The position numbers and the translations under genes were made by a program. Below are positions 23,061 through 34,345 of a DNA stretch of 64,000 nt, in pieces; position 1 is the first letter of the stretch; every line of letters begins with the position of its first letter. A model generated the notes under the pieces. It was given only the letters and a program-made list of their open reading frames with translations. It did not search any database and was not told the origin of the DNA. Origin of the DNA: Ovis canadensis (Eukaryota; Chordata; Mammalia; Artiodactyla; Bovidae); contig NC_091246.1 in the NCBI RefSeq assembly GCF_042477335.2, positions 254,061,501-254,125,500 of the forward strand, read 5' to 3'.

Positions 23061-24369
23061 GCCTGCCGCCGCCCCCGCCTATCAGTTACGCGCCCTCCGG
23101 GCATCTGGCCACAGTGCTGTCTCTTCCCTGAGGCCCCCTCCTGGGGCTTCTCTCTTCGAGATAAGCAGCACGTCCGTTATCTCACAAACAGGTGCCATCC
23201 ACGGCCATGCCCAGCCTCCACCAGCCGGAGCAGAAGGGAGTCCACCCCCTTGGTCGCAGCAGCACAGCCCATGCTCCCGCCAGGTCCTACCCCAGAAGGC
23301 GGCCCAGAGCCCACGCCTGGAGCCGGCCACAGGCAGAGGGTCGGAGGCTCGCCTGCGCCGGCTCCACCCCTAGGGAGCAGAGGGGGGTCCCCGCTGCCAC
23401 ACTGACCCTGCTTCGGACCCCACTTCGAGTTCCATTCCCAGGCTTAACTGACCAGCTGCATGGTGTTTGGCGAGTCTCCCCTCCACTTGGCCCCCAAACC
23501 TCCGTCCCCGCCTTGGCACTGCCCCCGCCACTCGGCAGTCTGGGAGTCCCCGTCTGCAGAGGGGAAATGACAGCCCGTTCACCCTTCCCCTCACGGGCTG
23601 CCGCAGACGATGGACCAAGCCCCGGTCAGGTGGCCAGAGCCTCCTCCCAGGCTGGGAGGCCAGCCTCCCTGCGCCCCAGGCAGACGCTCCGCGCAGGTGA
23701 GCTGGAGGCCTGACGTCAGGAGGGCACCCAGGGGTCATGCCTCCGTCTTGTATCCTGGGTCTTTCTCACGCACTGGAGTCAGATATCCTCGAATTCAAAT
23801 CCTGCCTCTGATATCTATGAAAGCATAAAATGTTTATAACCCTTGACCTGCTGTCCCGCTTCCAGAATCGATCCTCAGACATTAAAGCACCATTAACGAT
23901 GGGCGTCCCTTGCAGGGTAGCTATTACAGGATTGTAAGAGCAGAAACCTTGAAGCAGCAGGGAGGAGCATTCAAAGGACAGAGTGAACACTGGAGATCAT
24001 GCTGTCAGCCACTCGAAACCTGTAAAAGCCGTAGCCTATATCCATCGTATTGACCTGAGGTGTTCAGAATACATTTTCAAGCAAAAGGATACCATTAAGG
24101 AAAAACACGTTAAAGGAACAGTTATGGGATAGCACGGCTGCATGCTGCACTGCCCCAGTGTCTCTCTGTGCGTGTGGGCACATCTGTATGTATTTACAGG
24201 TCTGCCAGCACCACTGAAGCCCCAGACGGGAAGCCAACGTGAGGGAGAGAAAGAGAAAGCAAAGCAAGGCAGTCTAATCATACTCCACATACATTAGCGT
24301 CTGTTTAAACTGTCTTAATGAGGACATGTTTAAAAAACAAAGCAACGGGAATTTTTAAAACTCCCATCT
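23061..24369. other. Unassigned sequence
   Basis: GC-rich to about 23700, then AT-richer. No gene recognised; overlapping frames lack family features. Confidence 0.4.
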
Positions 24370-24505
24370 CCGTCGCTGATTTACTGTGGGACTTGAGCAT
24401 ACCACTCTGACGAGCCTCGGTTTCTTCATCCGCAACATGAAATCTGCAACGGCTGCCCTGTAGATTCACTGGGTGGATCGAAGAGATCACGGCACAGAGC
24501 AGGTC
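24370..24505 (+). repeat. MIR SINE, degraded
   Basis: GAGCCTCGGTTTCTTCATCC, GCAACATGAAATCTGCAACG, GATCACGGCACAGAGCAGG fit MIR. Confidence 0.55.
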
Positions 24506-25084
24506 CGTCTCCCCTCTGCGGGAAGTGGGAGGGGAGAAAGGGAAGGTCACAGCGGCCCCGCTCCCACAGGACCATCTCTGTAACTGAGGCGGGGCAGACT
24601 CTGCCTTCATCCCCCTGCCACCCGTCCCCGGCTGCTGGAAAGGCTAAGCCGGCCGCCATCATTTGGCAGCAGAATGACCTAGACAGACGCCCACCCTGCT
24701 CTGAGAGCCAGTGGGCACCCCCACCCCGGGAAAAGACAGTTATCTCCCACTGGCTTCCTAGGCGTGCACCCCGCCCCTGCCATACCTAGCCTCCCTGAGA
24801 GGCCTGGAGTGACTTCAGGGATGGGCAGGCTCTGCAGGGGGGCCTCTGGATAGGGCCTGAGTGAGGGGGAGGACAGGGCTCTTAGGCAAACACCGCTTGT
24901 AACACTGACGCTTACAGCTCTGCCCCGCAAAGCTCACCTGAGATGTCTGAAACCAGCCAGAGATTCCAGAAGCGCTTTGCAAACACAGCTCGTGCAGGCT
25001 GCTGCCCTTGGGGAACTGGGGTTAACTTCTGGGCTTCTGCCTGGAGAAGCAGGCAGAGATTTGGTGGATTCCACCAGGGAGGGG
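24506..25084. other. Unassigned sequence
   Basis: Nothing recognised. Confidence 0.4.
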
Positions 25085-25297
25085 CCTTCCCTGGTGGCTC
25101 AGACAGTAAAGAATCTGCCTGCAATGCCGGAGACCGGGGTTCAATCCCTAGGTTGGGAAGATGCCCTGGAGAAGGAAATGGCAGCCCTCTCCAGCATTCT
25201 TGCCTGGAGAATCCCCTGGACGGAGGAGCCTGGAGGGCTAGGGCCAGCAGGATCACAGGGTGCAACACAACTGAGGGACTGACACTTTGACTTTCAG
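25085..25297 (+). repeat. Bov-tA SINE with target-site duplication
   Basis: CCTTCCCTGGTGGCTCAGAC head through GACACTTTGACTTT tail. Flanked by 10-bp repeats CAGGGAGGGG at 25075-25084 and 25298-25307. Confidence 0.92.
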
Positions 25298-25307
25298 CAG
25301 GGAGGGG

Positions 25308-27640
25308 GAAGGGAGGAAGAGGAGGGGAGCAGAGAGGAGGCCCGAATCGAACTCCTGGAGACCTGAGAGCCTGTGGCTGCCCCTGGGGAGGAGCGAGCCC
25401 GCCGAGCGCCCGCTGGACGCCGCCCCCCGCGGAGGGGCCCCGCGAGGACCGATGCTGACCGCAGTCACACGATGCCGCCTGCCGCCGCCTCGATGCCTCC
25501 GGAACCCATCGCCCTGAGGAGCAGAGAGGGACCGCAGCCCTGAGTCGAACCAAACGTGAACTCAAAAGGACTGAATTTACCTGCAGTTGTCTGAGATTAC
25601 ATTTTCTGCCCTCAGGCAGAAAGGGACCTTGGGACCGAAATCCTGTTCAGTGAGAGAAAAATAAAGTTACCGTGTTTGGCACACCACACTAGGCAGCTTA
25701 GAGGTTCCTCGTCCCTACACAGCCCCCGGATCTGAAAACAACAGAAAGAGTTGCCGGGCGAGGAGGTGCCCCAGCCCCCACGCTCTCAACGTCCCCCGTG
25801 TCCCACGGGGAGGTTCCGGAAACACAGTTTGAAAACTGCTCCCGCCCGCCCAGGGGAAGGGGTGTGGAGCGGAGGATGGCTGCGGGCCGCCCATCCTTGC
25901 TCTTGGGGAGCCCCTCTTTCCCCACGTTTGAGTTGTCACCACAGATCAGAGCAGATGGCGGCCCCGGGGACTGACCCAGGAGCAGGACTTGGCGAGCGCA
26001 TGTCCGCTCAGAACCTGGGGAGGACATGCCGGGCTCCTATGGCAGCCCCGCCCTCCCCGGATGCTGCGGGTCCCCAGGGCTGGACAGCTCCGCCTCGGTG
26101 CTACTGAACTTGGGGCTGGCCATTCTACACTGTGGGGCTTTCCTGTGCATCACAGGAGGCGGTCCTCAGCCCCTCTGGCCTCCCCCCAGGCCTGTAGCAT
26201 CGCCCAGCCTCCAGTGATAACCGCACGTTGCCAGATGACCCCGGGGAACCAGGTCCTCCCTGCCCCAGCTTCCCTGTGCCGAGCATCCCTGCTCTAAACG
26301 GTCCCTCTGGTCTCCTGATGGTGTTCTAGAAGGTTCTCCAGGTCAGGGTTGCTCACCTAAGCCCCTCAGAACCCTGGTACCCAGTCACTTGATGAAATCC
26401 TTCAGACAGGCGGGAACATCTGGGTCTCGGCCAGCCCATGTGATTATGTGACGGGAACCTGCCCCGTGGACCTGGCCATTTGTCCCAGGAAACTCCTGCA
26501 TGGAACCAAGTGCTATCAGAGCCAGCATGGGGTCTGGAGCAGCAGCCACTCCAGGGACACACAGGAGACAAAGGCCAAGGCCGGCACTCCGACCCTCAGG
26601 GGAGGGCTGGTGGGAGGAGAGGCCCTGATGAGTTTGGGGGGGTCTTTCCAGCCCCTCCCCGGGCCCAGGAGATGAGCCTCTCAGCATCGCCCAGGAGCCA
26701 GGCACTGGTGCTGTGAGCCGGGGACCCCAGCCCTGGCAGCCCACCCAGTGTGACAGAAGGGACGGCAACGCAACCCCACAGGCTCCAAGAAGCCTGATCT
26801 GGAGAAGCTGAGTGGGGGAGAGGCCAGCAGATGGGGGAGAGACATGGGCAGCCACACGTCTGAGCTGGCCGTCAGGATCCGCCGCGTGGCTCCAGGCTCC
26901 CGCCTGCCCGCCGTGCTCCCCACCGAAGCCAGCCAGGAGCGGCGCGCGGCACAAGAGCTGAGTGCCGGGCTCAGCCTCGCCTTCCACAGGCACCCCCGGC
27001 AGCCTCGGGGGCCCAGCTGCACGCCCTGCACGGGGGACCCGAGATGACCCAGATCCAAGGCTCGGGCTCCGGGGGAATGTCAGGGAGAAAGGCATGTAGC
27101 TCATTCTTAGGTCTGATAAGAACTAGGAGGGGGGAGCCGAGGGGTACAGGGAATACCTGATCTCAGACCGACATCTCCCTTGAGCTGCCTGGATGCCCTT
27201 CAGGATCGCTAACTCACCACACCCCCGAGGACGTGCGTACTCTGCCCTCAAACCTGCCCCTCCGCCGGCCTCACCGTCGCGGGGTGGAGCCACCTCAAGC
27301 CGGGACCCAGCTGAGAGCAGCAGCTAGCCCGCGGCCATCCCCTTGCCCATCCCTCTCCTGTCCGGCCGGGCACCAGGTCCTGCCAAGCCCCGTTCTCACA
27401 CACCTCTCACCTCTAGCTCTCTGCGTCTCCCACACCCAGTACGTGCCCGAGCTGCTGTGCTTCCACGGCTGGCGCTGGCTGTCTTCCCGGCCTCCAGGAA
27501 GGAAGCATAACAGAGTCGAGAAACTGCCTGGGCTCAAAACCTAGCTTCACCATAAGCTACTAGTTGCGGGATATAGAACAAGTTTCCCAACTTTTCTCGA
27601 TTTACTTATCTTTAAAATTTGCATATAATTATTAGAGAAA
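25308..27640. other. Unassigned GC-rich sequence
   Basis: The longest stretch without a recognised element. It is GC-rich, with long open frames (for example 26385-27104 minus) that have low-complexity Pro/Ser/Gly composition and no domain. No exon called. Confidence 0.4.
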
Positions 27641-27846
27641 CACAAATCAAAGCTTCAGTGAGGTTCCAGGTCACACAATGGTCAGAACGGCCAGCATTAA
27701 ATAGTGTACAAATAACAGACGCCGGAGAGGGTGTGGAGAACAGGGAGCACTCCCACACTGCTGGTGGGGATGCAAACTGGTGCGGCCACCAGGGAAAGTC
27801 CTGTGGAGGTTCCTCAAAACTAAACACAGAGCTGCCATATGATCCG

Positions 27847-28055
27847 GCTTCCCTGGGGGCTCAGGTGGTAAAGAGTCCGCCTGCAATCCGGGAGACCTCG
27901 GTTCGATCCCTGGGTCAGGAAGATCCCCTAGAGGAGGGCATGGCAACCCACTCCAGTACTCTTGCCCGGAGAATCCCATGGACAGAGGAGCCCGGTGGGC
28001 TGCAATCCATGGGATCACAAAGAGTCGGACACAACTGAGCAACTAAGCACCCACA
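27847..28055 (+). repeat. Bov-tA SINE nested in L1
   Basis: GGCTTCCCTGGGGGCTCAGG head to GACACAACTGAGCAACTAAG tail. It splits the L1 motif CATATGATCC/AACAATCC. Confidence 0.93.
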
Positions 28056-28237
28056 AACACACACATGTGATTCAACAATCCCCCTCCTAGGCATGTATCT
28101 GGACAAAACTGTACTTCATAAACATACATGTAGCCCTGTGTTCGTAACAGCATGGTTTGCAACAGCCAGGACATGGAAGTGACCTGAACGTCCGTCGACA
28201 GATGAATGAACGGAGACGATGCGGTATATACGTATCA

Positions 28238-28953
28238 GTTCAGTTCAGTCACTCAGTCTTGACTGACTCTGCGACCCCGTGGACTCCAGCACGCCAGGCC
28301 TCCCTGTCCATTGCCAACTCCCGGAGCTTGCTCAAACCCATGTCCATTGAGTCAGTGAGGCCATCCAACCATCTCATCCTCTGTCGTCCCCTTCTCCTCC
28401 CGTCTTCAATCTTTCCCAGCATCAGGGTCTTTTCAAATGAATCAGTTCTTTGTATCGGGTGGCCAAAGTATTGGAGTTTCAGCTTCAGCATCAGTCCTTC
28501 CAATGAATATTCAGGACTGATTGCCTTTAGGATGGACTGGTTGGATCTCCTTGCAGTCCAAGGGACTCTCAACAGTCTTCTCCAACAACACAGTTTAAGA
28601 GCATCAGTTCTTCGGTGCTCAGCTTTCTTTACAGTCCAGCTCTCACATCCATACGTGACTACTGGAAAAACCATAGCTTTGGACCTTTGTTGGCAAAGCA
28701 ATGTCTCTGCTTTTTAATATGCTGTCTAGGTTGGTCATAGATTTTCTTCCAAGGAGCAAGCGTCTTTTAATTTCATTTCTGCAGTCACCACCTGCAGTGA
28801 TTTTGGAGCCCCCCAGAAAATAAAGTCTGTCACTGTTTCCCCATCTATTTTCCATGGACCAGATGCCATGATCTTCGTTTTCTGAATGTTGAGCTTTAAG
28901 CCAGCTTTTCACTCTCCCCTTTCACTCTCATCAGGAGGCTCCTTAGCTCTTCA
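28238..28953 (-). repeat. BovB LINE nested in L1
   Basis: Minus copy of the BovB 3' part; the minus-strand translation contains [20 protein letters not shown] and [19 protein letters not shown] 150-residue frame remains open, but upstream domains are absent. Confidence 0.93.
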
Positions 28954-29049
28954 CTTTAGTCCTTTTAAGCCACTTTGCCGCACATCAGAAGCTGACACAA
29001 CATTGTACGTCAACGATACTTCAATTAAAAACTAAAATTAAATTAGCAT

Positions 29050-29135
29050 AGTAATAGCACCCACATTATAGGGCTGTTCAGAGGACTGAGTTTATATGAA
29101 GACGTCGTAACTGTGCCTGACACATAGTGAATGAG
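29050..29135 (+). repeat. MIR fragment
   Basis: GCACCCACATTATAGGGCTG, TTCAGAGGACTGAGTTTATA, GTGCCTGACACATAGTGAAT. Confidence 0.6.
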
Positions 29136-29269
29136 CAACAACTGGAGACTCCTATCTTTCCTCAGTCCATCCTCTCTGATGCAGCTGGAGCGATCGTCCT
29201 AATCTGCAAATCTGCCTTCATCTCCCACGGAAAGTGCTTCCCACTAGACCCTTCACAGCTGGGATTCCA

Positions 29270-29480
29270 CTTAGCACTTGTATTAGCTATCAACTGCTGT
29301 GTAACAAATTATCCCAGAAGGTAGCGGCTTAAAGCAATGAGAAACATCAATGATCTCACCCAGGTTCTGGGTGTTTCCAACTCCAGGTCTTTCTTGAAGC
29401 TGCAGTCTCTGTGTTGACTGGGGCGGTGGCCATTGGCAGGCTTGCATGGGGCTAAAGGATCCACTTCTCTGACGGTTCAC
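29270..29480 (+). repeat. Ancient mammalian LTR/MER-like fragment
   Basis: TGTATTAGCTATCAACTGCT, GTGTAACAAATTATCCCAGA, AGCGGCTTAAAGCAATGAG are typical of an old dispersed mammalian element. Family not determined. Confidence 0.45.
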
Positions 29481-29774
29481 TCACATGGCTGTTGGCCGGA
29501 GGCCTCAGCTGCTCACCACAGGGTCCTCCCCAAAGGGCTGCCTGAGATGGTGGCGGGCTTCCCTGCAGGCAAGTGACCCCAGAGCAGAAGGGAAGCCCCC
29601 GTGCCTTTTAGGATCTAGCCTCAGGAGTGACCTGCCACCACTTCTGCCCTTTCCTTCAGGAATACACACCAAGCCCAGCACGGTGTGGGAGAGGACTACA
29701 CAGGGCAGGATACCGTTTTGTAGGTTGGCTCCCAAGCCGCATCCCTCCCCAGCCCACAACACTCAGGCGATGCT

Positions 29775-29945
29775 GCTGGAACGGGACCCGCTGCATCTCC
29801 TGGCACTGCCCTCGCCAAGCCTCTGCGTTTTCACACATGCTGTTCCCTCTGCCTGGAAATCCTTTCCCTCACATCTCAGCCTGGCCAGGGTCTACTCGCG
29901 TTTCAAGATTCAGATAAGGACCTTCTTTCTAGAAAATTTCTCTTG
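29775..29945 (+). repeat. L2 fragment
   Basis: CATGCTGTTCCCTCTGCCTG, GAAATCCTTTCCCTCAC, TTTCAAGATTCAGATAAGGA match L2. Confidence 0.62.
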
Positions 29946-29961
29946 ATTCTCTTAAAAGATT

Positions 29962-30162
29962 CTTCTGAAAGAATCTGCCTGCAGTGTGGGAGACCCGGTT
30001 TCGATCCCTGGGTCAGGAAGATCCCCTGGAGAAGGGAATGGCTCCCATTCCAGTACTCTTGCCTGGAGAATTCCAAGGACAGAGGAGCCTGGCGGGCTAC
30101 AGTCCACGGGGTCGCAAAGACTCAGACACGACTGAGCGACTGACACGCTCACTTCCACTTCA
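29962..30162 (+). repeat. Bov-tA SINE, head truncated
   Basis: Starts at GAAAGAATCTGCCTGCAGTG, keeps TCGATCCCTGGGTCAGGAAG, ends GACACGACTGAGCGACTGAC. Confidence 0.9.
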
Positions 30163-30174
30163 CCGTGTTCTAGG

Positions 30175-30385
30175 CATCGGCACTAAATGCTTCACATGTG
30201 GCGACGCATTGGCCTCCTAACAGCTGCACAGTGTAGGTGTTAATTTACAGATGGCGGGACTGAGGCTCAGAGAAAGTAACTTGCCCAAGGTCACCCAGCT
30301 GGTAAGAGGCAGAGTCCAGAGTTGACCCCAGCTGTCTGACTCTTAGCCATTATTAACACAGTGCCGGCTCTCTCGCTTGACCATA
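30175..30385 (-). repeat. MIR SINE
   Basis: GGGACTGAGGCTCAGAGAAA, GTAACTTGCCCAAGGTCACC, CAGCTGGTAAGAGGCAGAGT. An L2 3'-end trace (ACCATAAACTCCAGGAGGGA) follows to about 30470. Confidence 0.72.
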
Positions 30386-30744
30386 AACTCCAGGAGGGAT
30401 GGAATTTTGACTGATTTGTCTCTGTATTTCCAGGGCCGAGGACATTCCCTGGATCATAACTGAGAAGAAAGGGCTTAAGAAAGAGGAACAAAGAAAAGAA
30501 ATGAAGGGAGGGAGGCGTCAGGCCTGATGGGTGAGGACTCAAGTCAGGAGGCTGAGCAGGCGGCCTGGGTCCACCCGGGTCCAGTTCACCCTCCTCCCGG
30601 GAGACTGTGGGATTCCCAAGGCCCCGGGCTGTTCTCTGATCCCCTCCCCGGGTGGGAGAGGGAAAGCGCCCTGCCTCATCACACATGGCCTTGCAGACTT
30701 TCATAGGACTGGCTCTTCATTTTTATGTCTGCTCAGGCACTTGT

Positions 30745-30910
30745 TCTATTAAAGAAATAATTTAATTAACTCCAAGAAATGCAATTAATTTTAATTGTTC
30801 ATGATAATTCATTGTTTAATACCCTATTAATAATTATAAAAAAATCTGAATGCCCAGTTGCTGTCCTATAAAAGGATAATTAAACACTCGTATGGGAGAC
30901 ACTTCACTTT
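30745..30910. promoter_or_regulatory. Candidate enhancer: AT-rich homeodomain-motif cluster
   Basis: About 165 AT-rich bases in a GC-rich setting, with roughly a dozen TAAT/ATTA cores, including TTAATTAA, CAATTAATTTTAATTG, ATTAATAATTATAA and GATAATTAAAC. No repeat recognised. Homeodomain cores in non-repeat DNA are typical of conserved developmental enhancers; function here is inference. Confidence 0.35.
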
Positions 30911-31284
30911 CAAGGGCTTCAACAGCATCATTTCAGCCTCCGGAGCACAGCTTCCGTGACTCAACTTCCTGAACTGTGCTCATGTGGAGGCTCCCAAAGG
31001 TGGTGACTTCTTCGTTCTTTAGATTCATTTTACCTTGGAGAAGGACAGGGTGGTCCAGAAGCTGGCAAAGAGCTTTCCAGCAGGTGGAGAGCTGCTGCCT
31101 TGGGGTGGGGGCTGGGGAAACGTGAAGAAGTTTCTGAGTCTTCCTCTAAGCAGGGCAGCCTGTCCTGATCTCGTCACACAGCACCTCTGGGACCTTGGAT
31201 GGGCAGTTCAGTTAGGCAACGAGCACACATTCGCAAGCAGGCGAAATGACGCCCAGGTGAAGCTTACATTCTGGAAGCGAGGGT

Positions 31285-31291
31285 TAGACTG

Positions 31292-31323
<32 letters not shown>

Positions 31324-31396
31324 CGGATGGATGATGGACAAGTAGATGAATGGATGGGTGGATGGATGGATGGATGGATGATGGACAAGTAGATGA

Positions 31397-31427
<31 letters not shown>

Positions 31428-31560
31428 ATGGACAAGTAGATGAATGGATGGGTGGATGGATGGATGGATGGGTAAATGGATGGATGGATACATGGGTGAT
31501 GGACGGACAGGTAAATGGATGGACTGATGGTTGGATAATGGATAGATGGATGGGTGGGTT
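31285..31560 (+). repeat. GGAT-type tetranucleotide array with 47-bp higher-order unit
   Basis: GGATGGAT runs are punctuated by ATGATGGACAAGTAGATGAA starting at 31331, 31378 and 31425, exactly 47 bases apart, then degrade toward 31560. Confidence 0.93.
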
Positions 31561-31584
31561 AACAAATAAATGATTAAGCAAATT

Positions 31585-31740
31585 CTGTGCTCTGAAGATG
31601 CGTAACTTGAGAGTTGCAATGTAAGTTTTATTTGGGGCAAAATGAGGGCTGCAGCCTGGAAGGCAGCATCTCGGATAGCTCTGAGAGGCCACGCTGAAGA
31701 AAATATAACCAGGTAGATAAAGCAAGAATTAGCAGGGAGG
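31585..31740. repeat. Possible LTR-derived fragment
   Basis: TTTTATTTGGGGCAAAATGA, GGCTGCAGCCTGGAAGGCAG and CATCTCGGATAGCTCTGAGA resemble sequence at the edges of ruminant endogenous retroviral LTRs as I remember them. Weak call. Confidence 0.3.
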
Positions 31741-31774
31741 AATGCTTATTAGCCAGACAGGCCACGAAAGGCTT

Positions 31775-32400
31775 TCTGAGGAGGTGACTTTTGTCCTGAG
31801 ATCTGTATTTCGACACAGAGTCCATCTTACAAAGATCTGTGGGAAATTATTCTAGGCAGAGGGAAGAGCAAATGCAAAGACCCTGGAACGGGGGAAGCCA
31901 GCAGTTTTTGAGAGATATCAGGGTGGATGAAGTGGCGTGGGCAGAGACGGGAGGAGGATGGTGGCTGATGAGGCAGGGGAGGAAGCTGGGGACGCGACTG
32001 CGCAAGACCTTGTGGGTCACAGGTCAGCAAACCCCAGCCCGGGGCCAAATCCAGCCACTGCCTTTCTTGTAAATAAAGTTTTATTGGAACACTGCCACGT
32101 CTATCTGTCCACCCGTGAACTGTGGCTGCCTTTGTGCTTTTTTTTTTTCCTTCTTGGCATGGTTTCAACAGAGACCATATGGTCAACAGAACCAAAAATA
32201 TTTACTATCTGGTTCTTACAGAAAAGGTTGTCGACTCCTGTTGAAGGGATTTTATTCCAACTGCAGGGGAACCCCCAGAGAGTTCTAAGCAGGGAGTGTC
32301 ATGGTCTAATTTGTATTTTTAAACCTTCGCTCTGGCAGCTGGGTGGAGAGAAGGCTGGAGGGGCGGCGGGCTCGGGGCCTGGGCTCTGTTGACGGAGGGT
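31775..32400 (-). repeat. L2 LINE, split by a DNA transposon
   Basis: AGGAGGTGACTTTTGTCCTG, TTCTAGGCAGAGGGAAGAGC, AAATGCAAAGACCCTGG, then after the transposon GGGAGTGTCATGGTCTAATT and CTCTGGCAGCTGGGTGGAGA: L2 antisense order. Confidence 0.6.
32021..32243 (-). repeat. hAT-Charlie-type non-autonomous transposon
   Basis: Ends CAGGTCAGCAAACC and GTTGTCGACTCCTG form the terminal inverted repeat. The interior has AATAAAGTTTTATTGGAACA and AAATATTTACTATCTGG. Exact subfamily not assigned. Confidence 0.6.
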
Positions 32401-32404
32401 CACT

Positions 32405-33000
32405 CCATCAGAGGCCAGGCGGGGACAGCAGGCCCTAGGAGCCCCGCCGCCTTCCGGGGAGAGGAGACGGGAGCTGCCACAAGGGCTGGGGCCACGGAGA
32501 AAGGGTCTGAGCTGGGAGGTCTTCAGACGCTTCAGCTGGTAAGCTTCTTGATGGACTGAAATCCACCAGACTCTACCCCGAAGCTGCCTCATGAGGGACT
32601 GATACGTGACGTTTCCCCAGTCTGGGGCTTGGCGTCCCATTACTGACAGTGGGGAGGCTGGCCCAGATCCCCAGGGGCCGGTTCAACTTGACCTTCCTGA
32701 GTGCCTTGGTCCACCTGGGAAGCTGAGTCCAGAGCAGTCATTCCAACCCTTGGTCCAACCATGCCTCCCACCACCCCCTGCCTGCCGTGGGAGCCAGAGG
32801 ACAGAGAGGAGCAGGCTGGGCAGGTGGGGTGGCCGGGCCAGAGCTGACCTCGGAGGACCAGGCTGACCTGGCCCGGCCGGGGCGGGGAGAGCATGGAGGG
32901 AACAAGGAGAGCTGCGGACTTGGGCCAGGGGCTCAGTGCAGGTTCTTGGAGTAAAGAGAGGAGGTGAGTGTTAGAGCTCCACTCGGACCTCTCAGCTCCA
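32405..33000. other. Unassigned sequence
   Basis: No feature recognised. Confidence 0.4.
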
Positions 33001-33200
33001 AAGACACCCCGGGGGCCTTCCCTCACTCATTCTAGAACACCTGTTGAGACTGCTCCCTGGATACAGCAGTGAACAAAACATGCGAAAGTCCCTGCCCTCG
33101 CAGAGCGTTAAATTCCACAAACATACTTGGAACACCTACCATGTGCCAGGAGCTGGGTGCTCCAGCGGTGCCAGAAATAAACCCCACTGCATGGAGCTCC
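33000..33200 (-). repeat. L2 3' end
   Basis: TGGATACAGCAGTGAACAAA, GTCCCTGCCCTCGCAGAGCG, ACCTACCATGTGCCAGGAGC. Confidence 0.6.
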
Positions 33201-33299
33201 CATGCTCACGGCAAACCACTGCCCTCTGTCAAGGTCCGCCGTGTAATGCCTGAGAGGTGGAACATGGACCAGGAAGGCTCACGGTCCCTCTTACCTGCA

Positions 33300-33440
33300 C
33301 TGAAGACCCTTAGCAGACACCGGGTCCCAGTATGCAGGCTGAGAAACCGAGGCCAGTCCCCATCAGGGACTTCATCAGGCTCACAGGGGCAAAGAGCAGA
33401 ACTTGAACCTGGGCCTGCCGGCGTCGTTAACGTCCCCACA
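33300..33440 (-). repeat. MIR-like fragment
   Basis: GCTGAGAAACCGAGGCCAG and GAACTTGAACCTGGGCCTGC fit MIR antisense loosely. Confidence 0.4.
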
Positions 33441-34085
33441 CTTCCTCAGTCTGGGGCAGCCAGCATCTCACCTGAGAGTCCAGGAGTCCCTGGTAGAGGG
33501 AAGCCTGTGAGTTTGGAATGTTCCAAAAGGAGGTGAGGTCGCACCCCACCCCGAGCCTGCCCACCCAGCCAGGACGGCTGCCTCAGTGGTCAAAGGCAGC
33601 CCACCATTCATCCATAGGCGTCTGCCTCGTGTTCCAGGGCCCTGGCTGGGGTGGAAACCACTCCACATTTTCCAGGCCCTTGGGGAGACTGCTTGGCATT
33701 GGAGCCCACAGTGGCCTAAAGAGCCCCCAGAAAAGCTGGTGTTCAGGCCTCCTGTGTCCCCCCACCCCCAGACGGAACCCTCTACCCCGCCGCCCCAACA
33801 GAGCCTGCCCAGGGTGTCCGCGGAGCAGGCAAGGGCCGAGGAAAGGACTTGGTGAAGGGACGGTAGGGTGGCCGGGGTGCACTCAGCTCAGGGCTGCCTG
33901 CTCTGGGGAGGCCAGCAGAGCCCTGCCTCCAGGGGTCTGGGCTGGTGGGAGCTTGCAGAGAGAAGAAGCTGGGGGCTGGCCCAGGCCCTGTTTCCCGGAC
34001 AGTCTGTCCCGTGTGCGTACCTGCGACATCCAGGTGAGGGGGCTGGGGCACACAGGCGGGGAGGGGCGGTGCCCCTAGACGGCCA
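33441..34085. other. Unassigned GC-rich sequence
   Basis: Nothing recognised. Confidence 0.4.
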
Positions 34086-34299
34086 GAGAGGCGGGGCGTC
34101 AGGCACAGACAGACACTGAGATGGGCACTGGGACGCGCGCGCACGCGCACACACACACGCACACACACACACACAGAGGCGGGGCATCAGATACACAGAG
34201 AAGGGCGCTGCGTCACGCGCGCGCGCACGCACACACACACAGAAGCGGGGCATCGGACACAGACACAGAGACACAGAGAGGGGCGCCGCATCACACATG

Positions 34300-34332
<33 letters not shown>

Positions 34333-34345
34333 GCGCGCGCACGCT
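34086..34345 (+). repeat. Tandem repeat of CA-bearing units, three copies
   Basis: AGAGGCGGGGC(A/G)TCAG starts at 34086 and 34175, and AGAAGCGGGGCATCGG at 34241. Each is followed by a short spacer, a GCGCGCGC/ACGC block and a CACACA run. The last CA run is the longest. Unit plus microsatellite is repeated together. Confidence 0.9.

Larger units (their letters stand above)
27645..29045 (+). repeat. L1 3'-UTR segment with nested SINE and BovB
   Basis: Pieces at 27645-27846, 28056-28237 and 28970-29045 follow L1 order: GGAGAGGGTGTGGAGAACAG, GAGCTGCCATATGATC, then CAACAATCCCCCTCCTAGGC, GACAGATGAATGAACG, then CTGACACAACATTGTACGTC. L1 sequence expected between the last two pieces is missing. Confidence 0.82.

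Noticed and set aside
26385..27104. 239-codon minus frame in the long unassigned GC-rich region
   Set aside because: No homology recognised, overlapping frames on both strands, no splice or promoter context.
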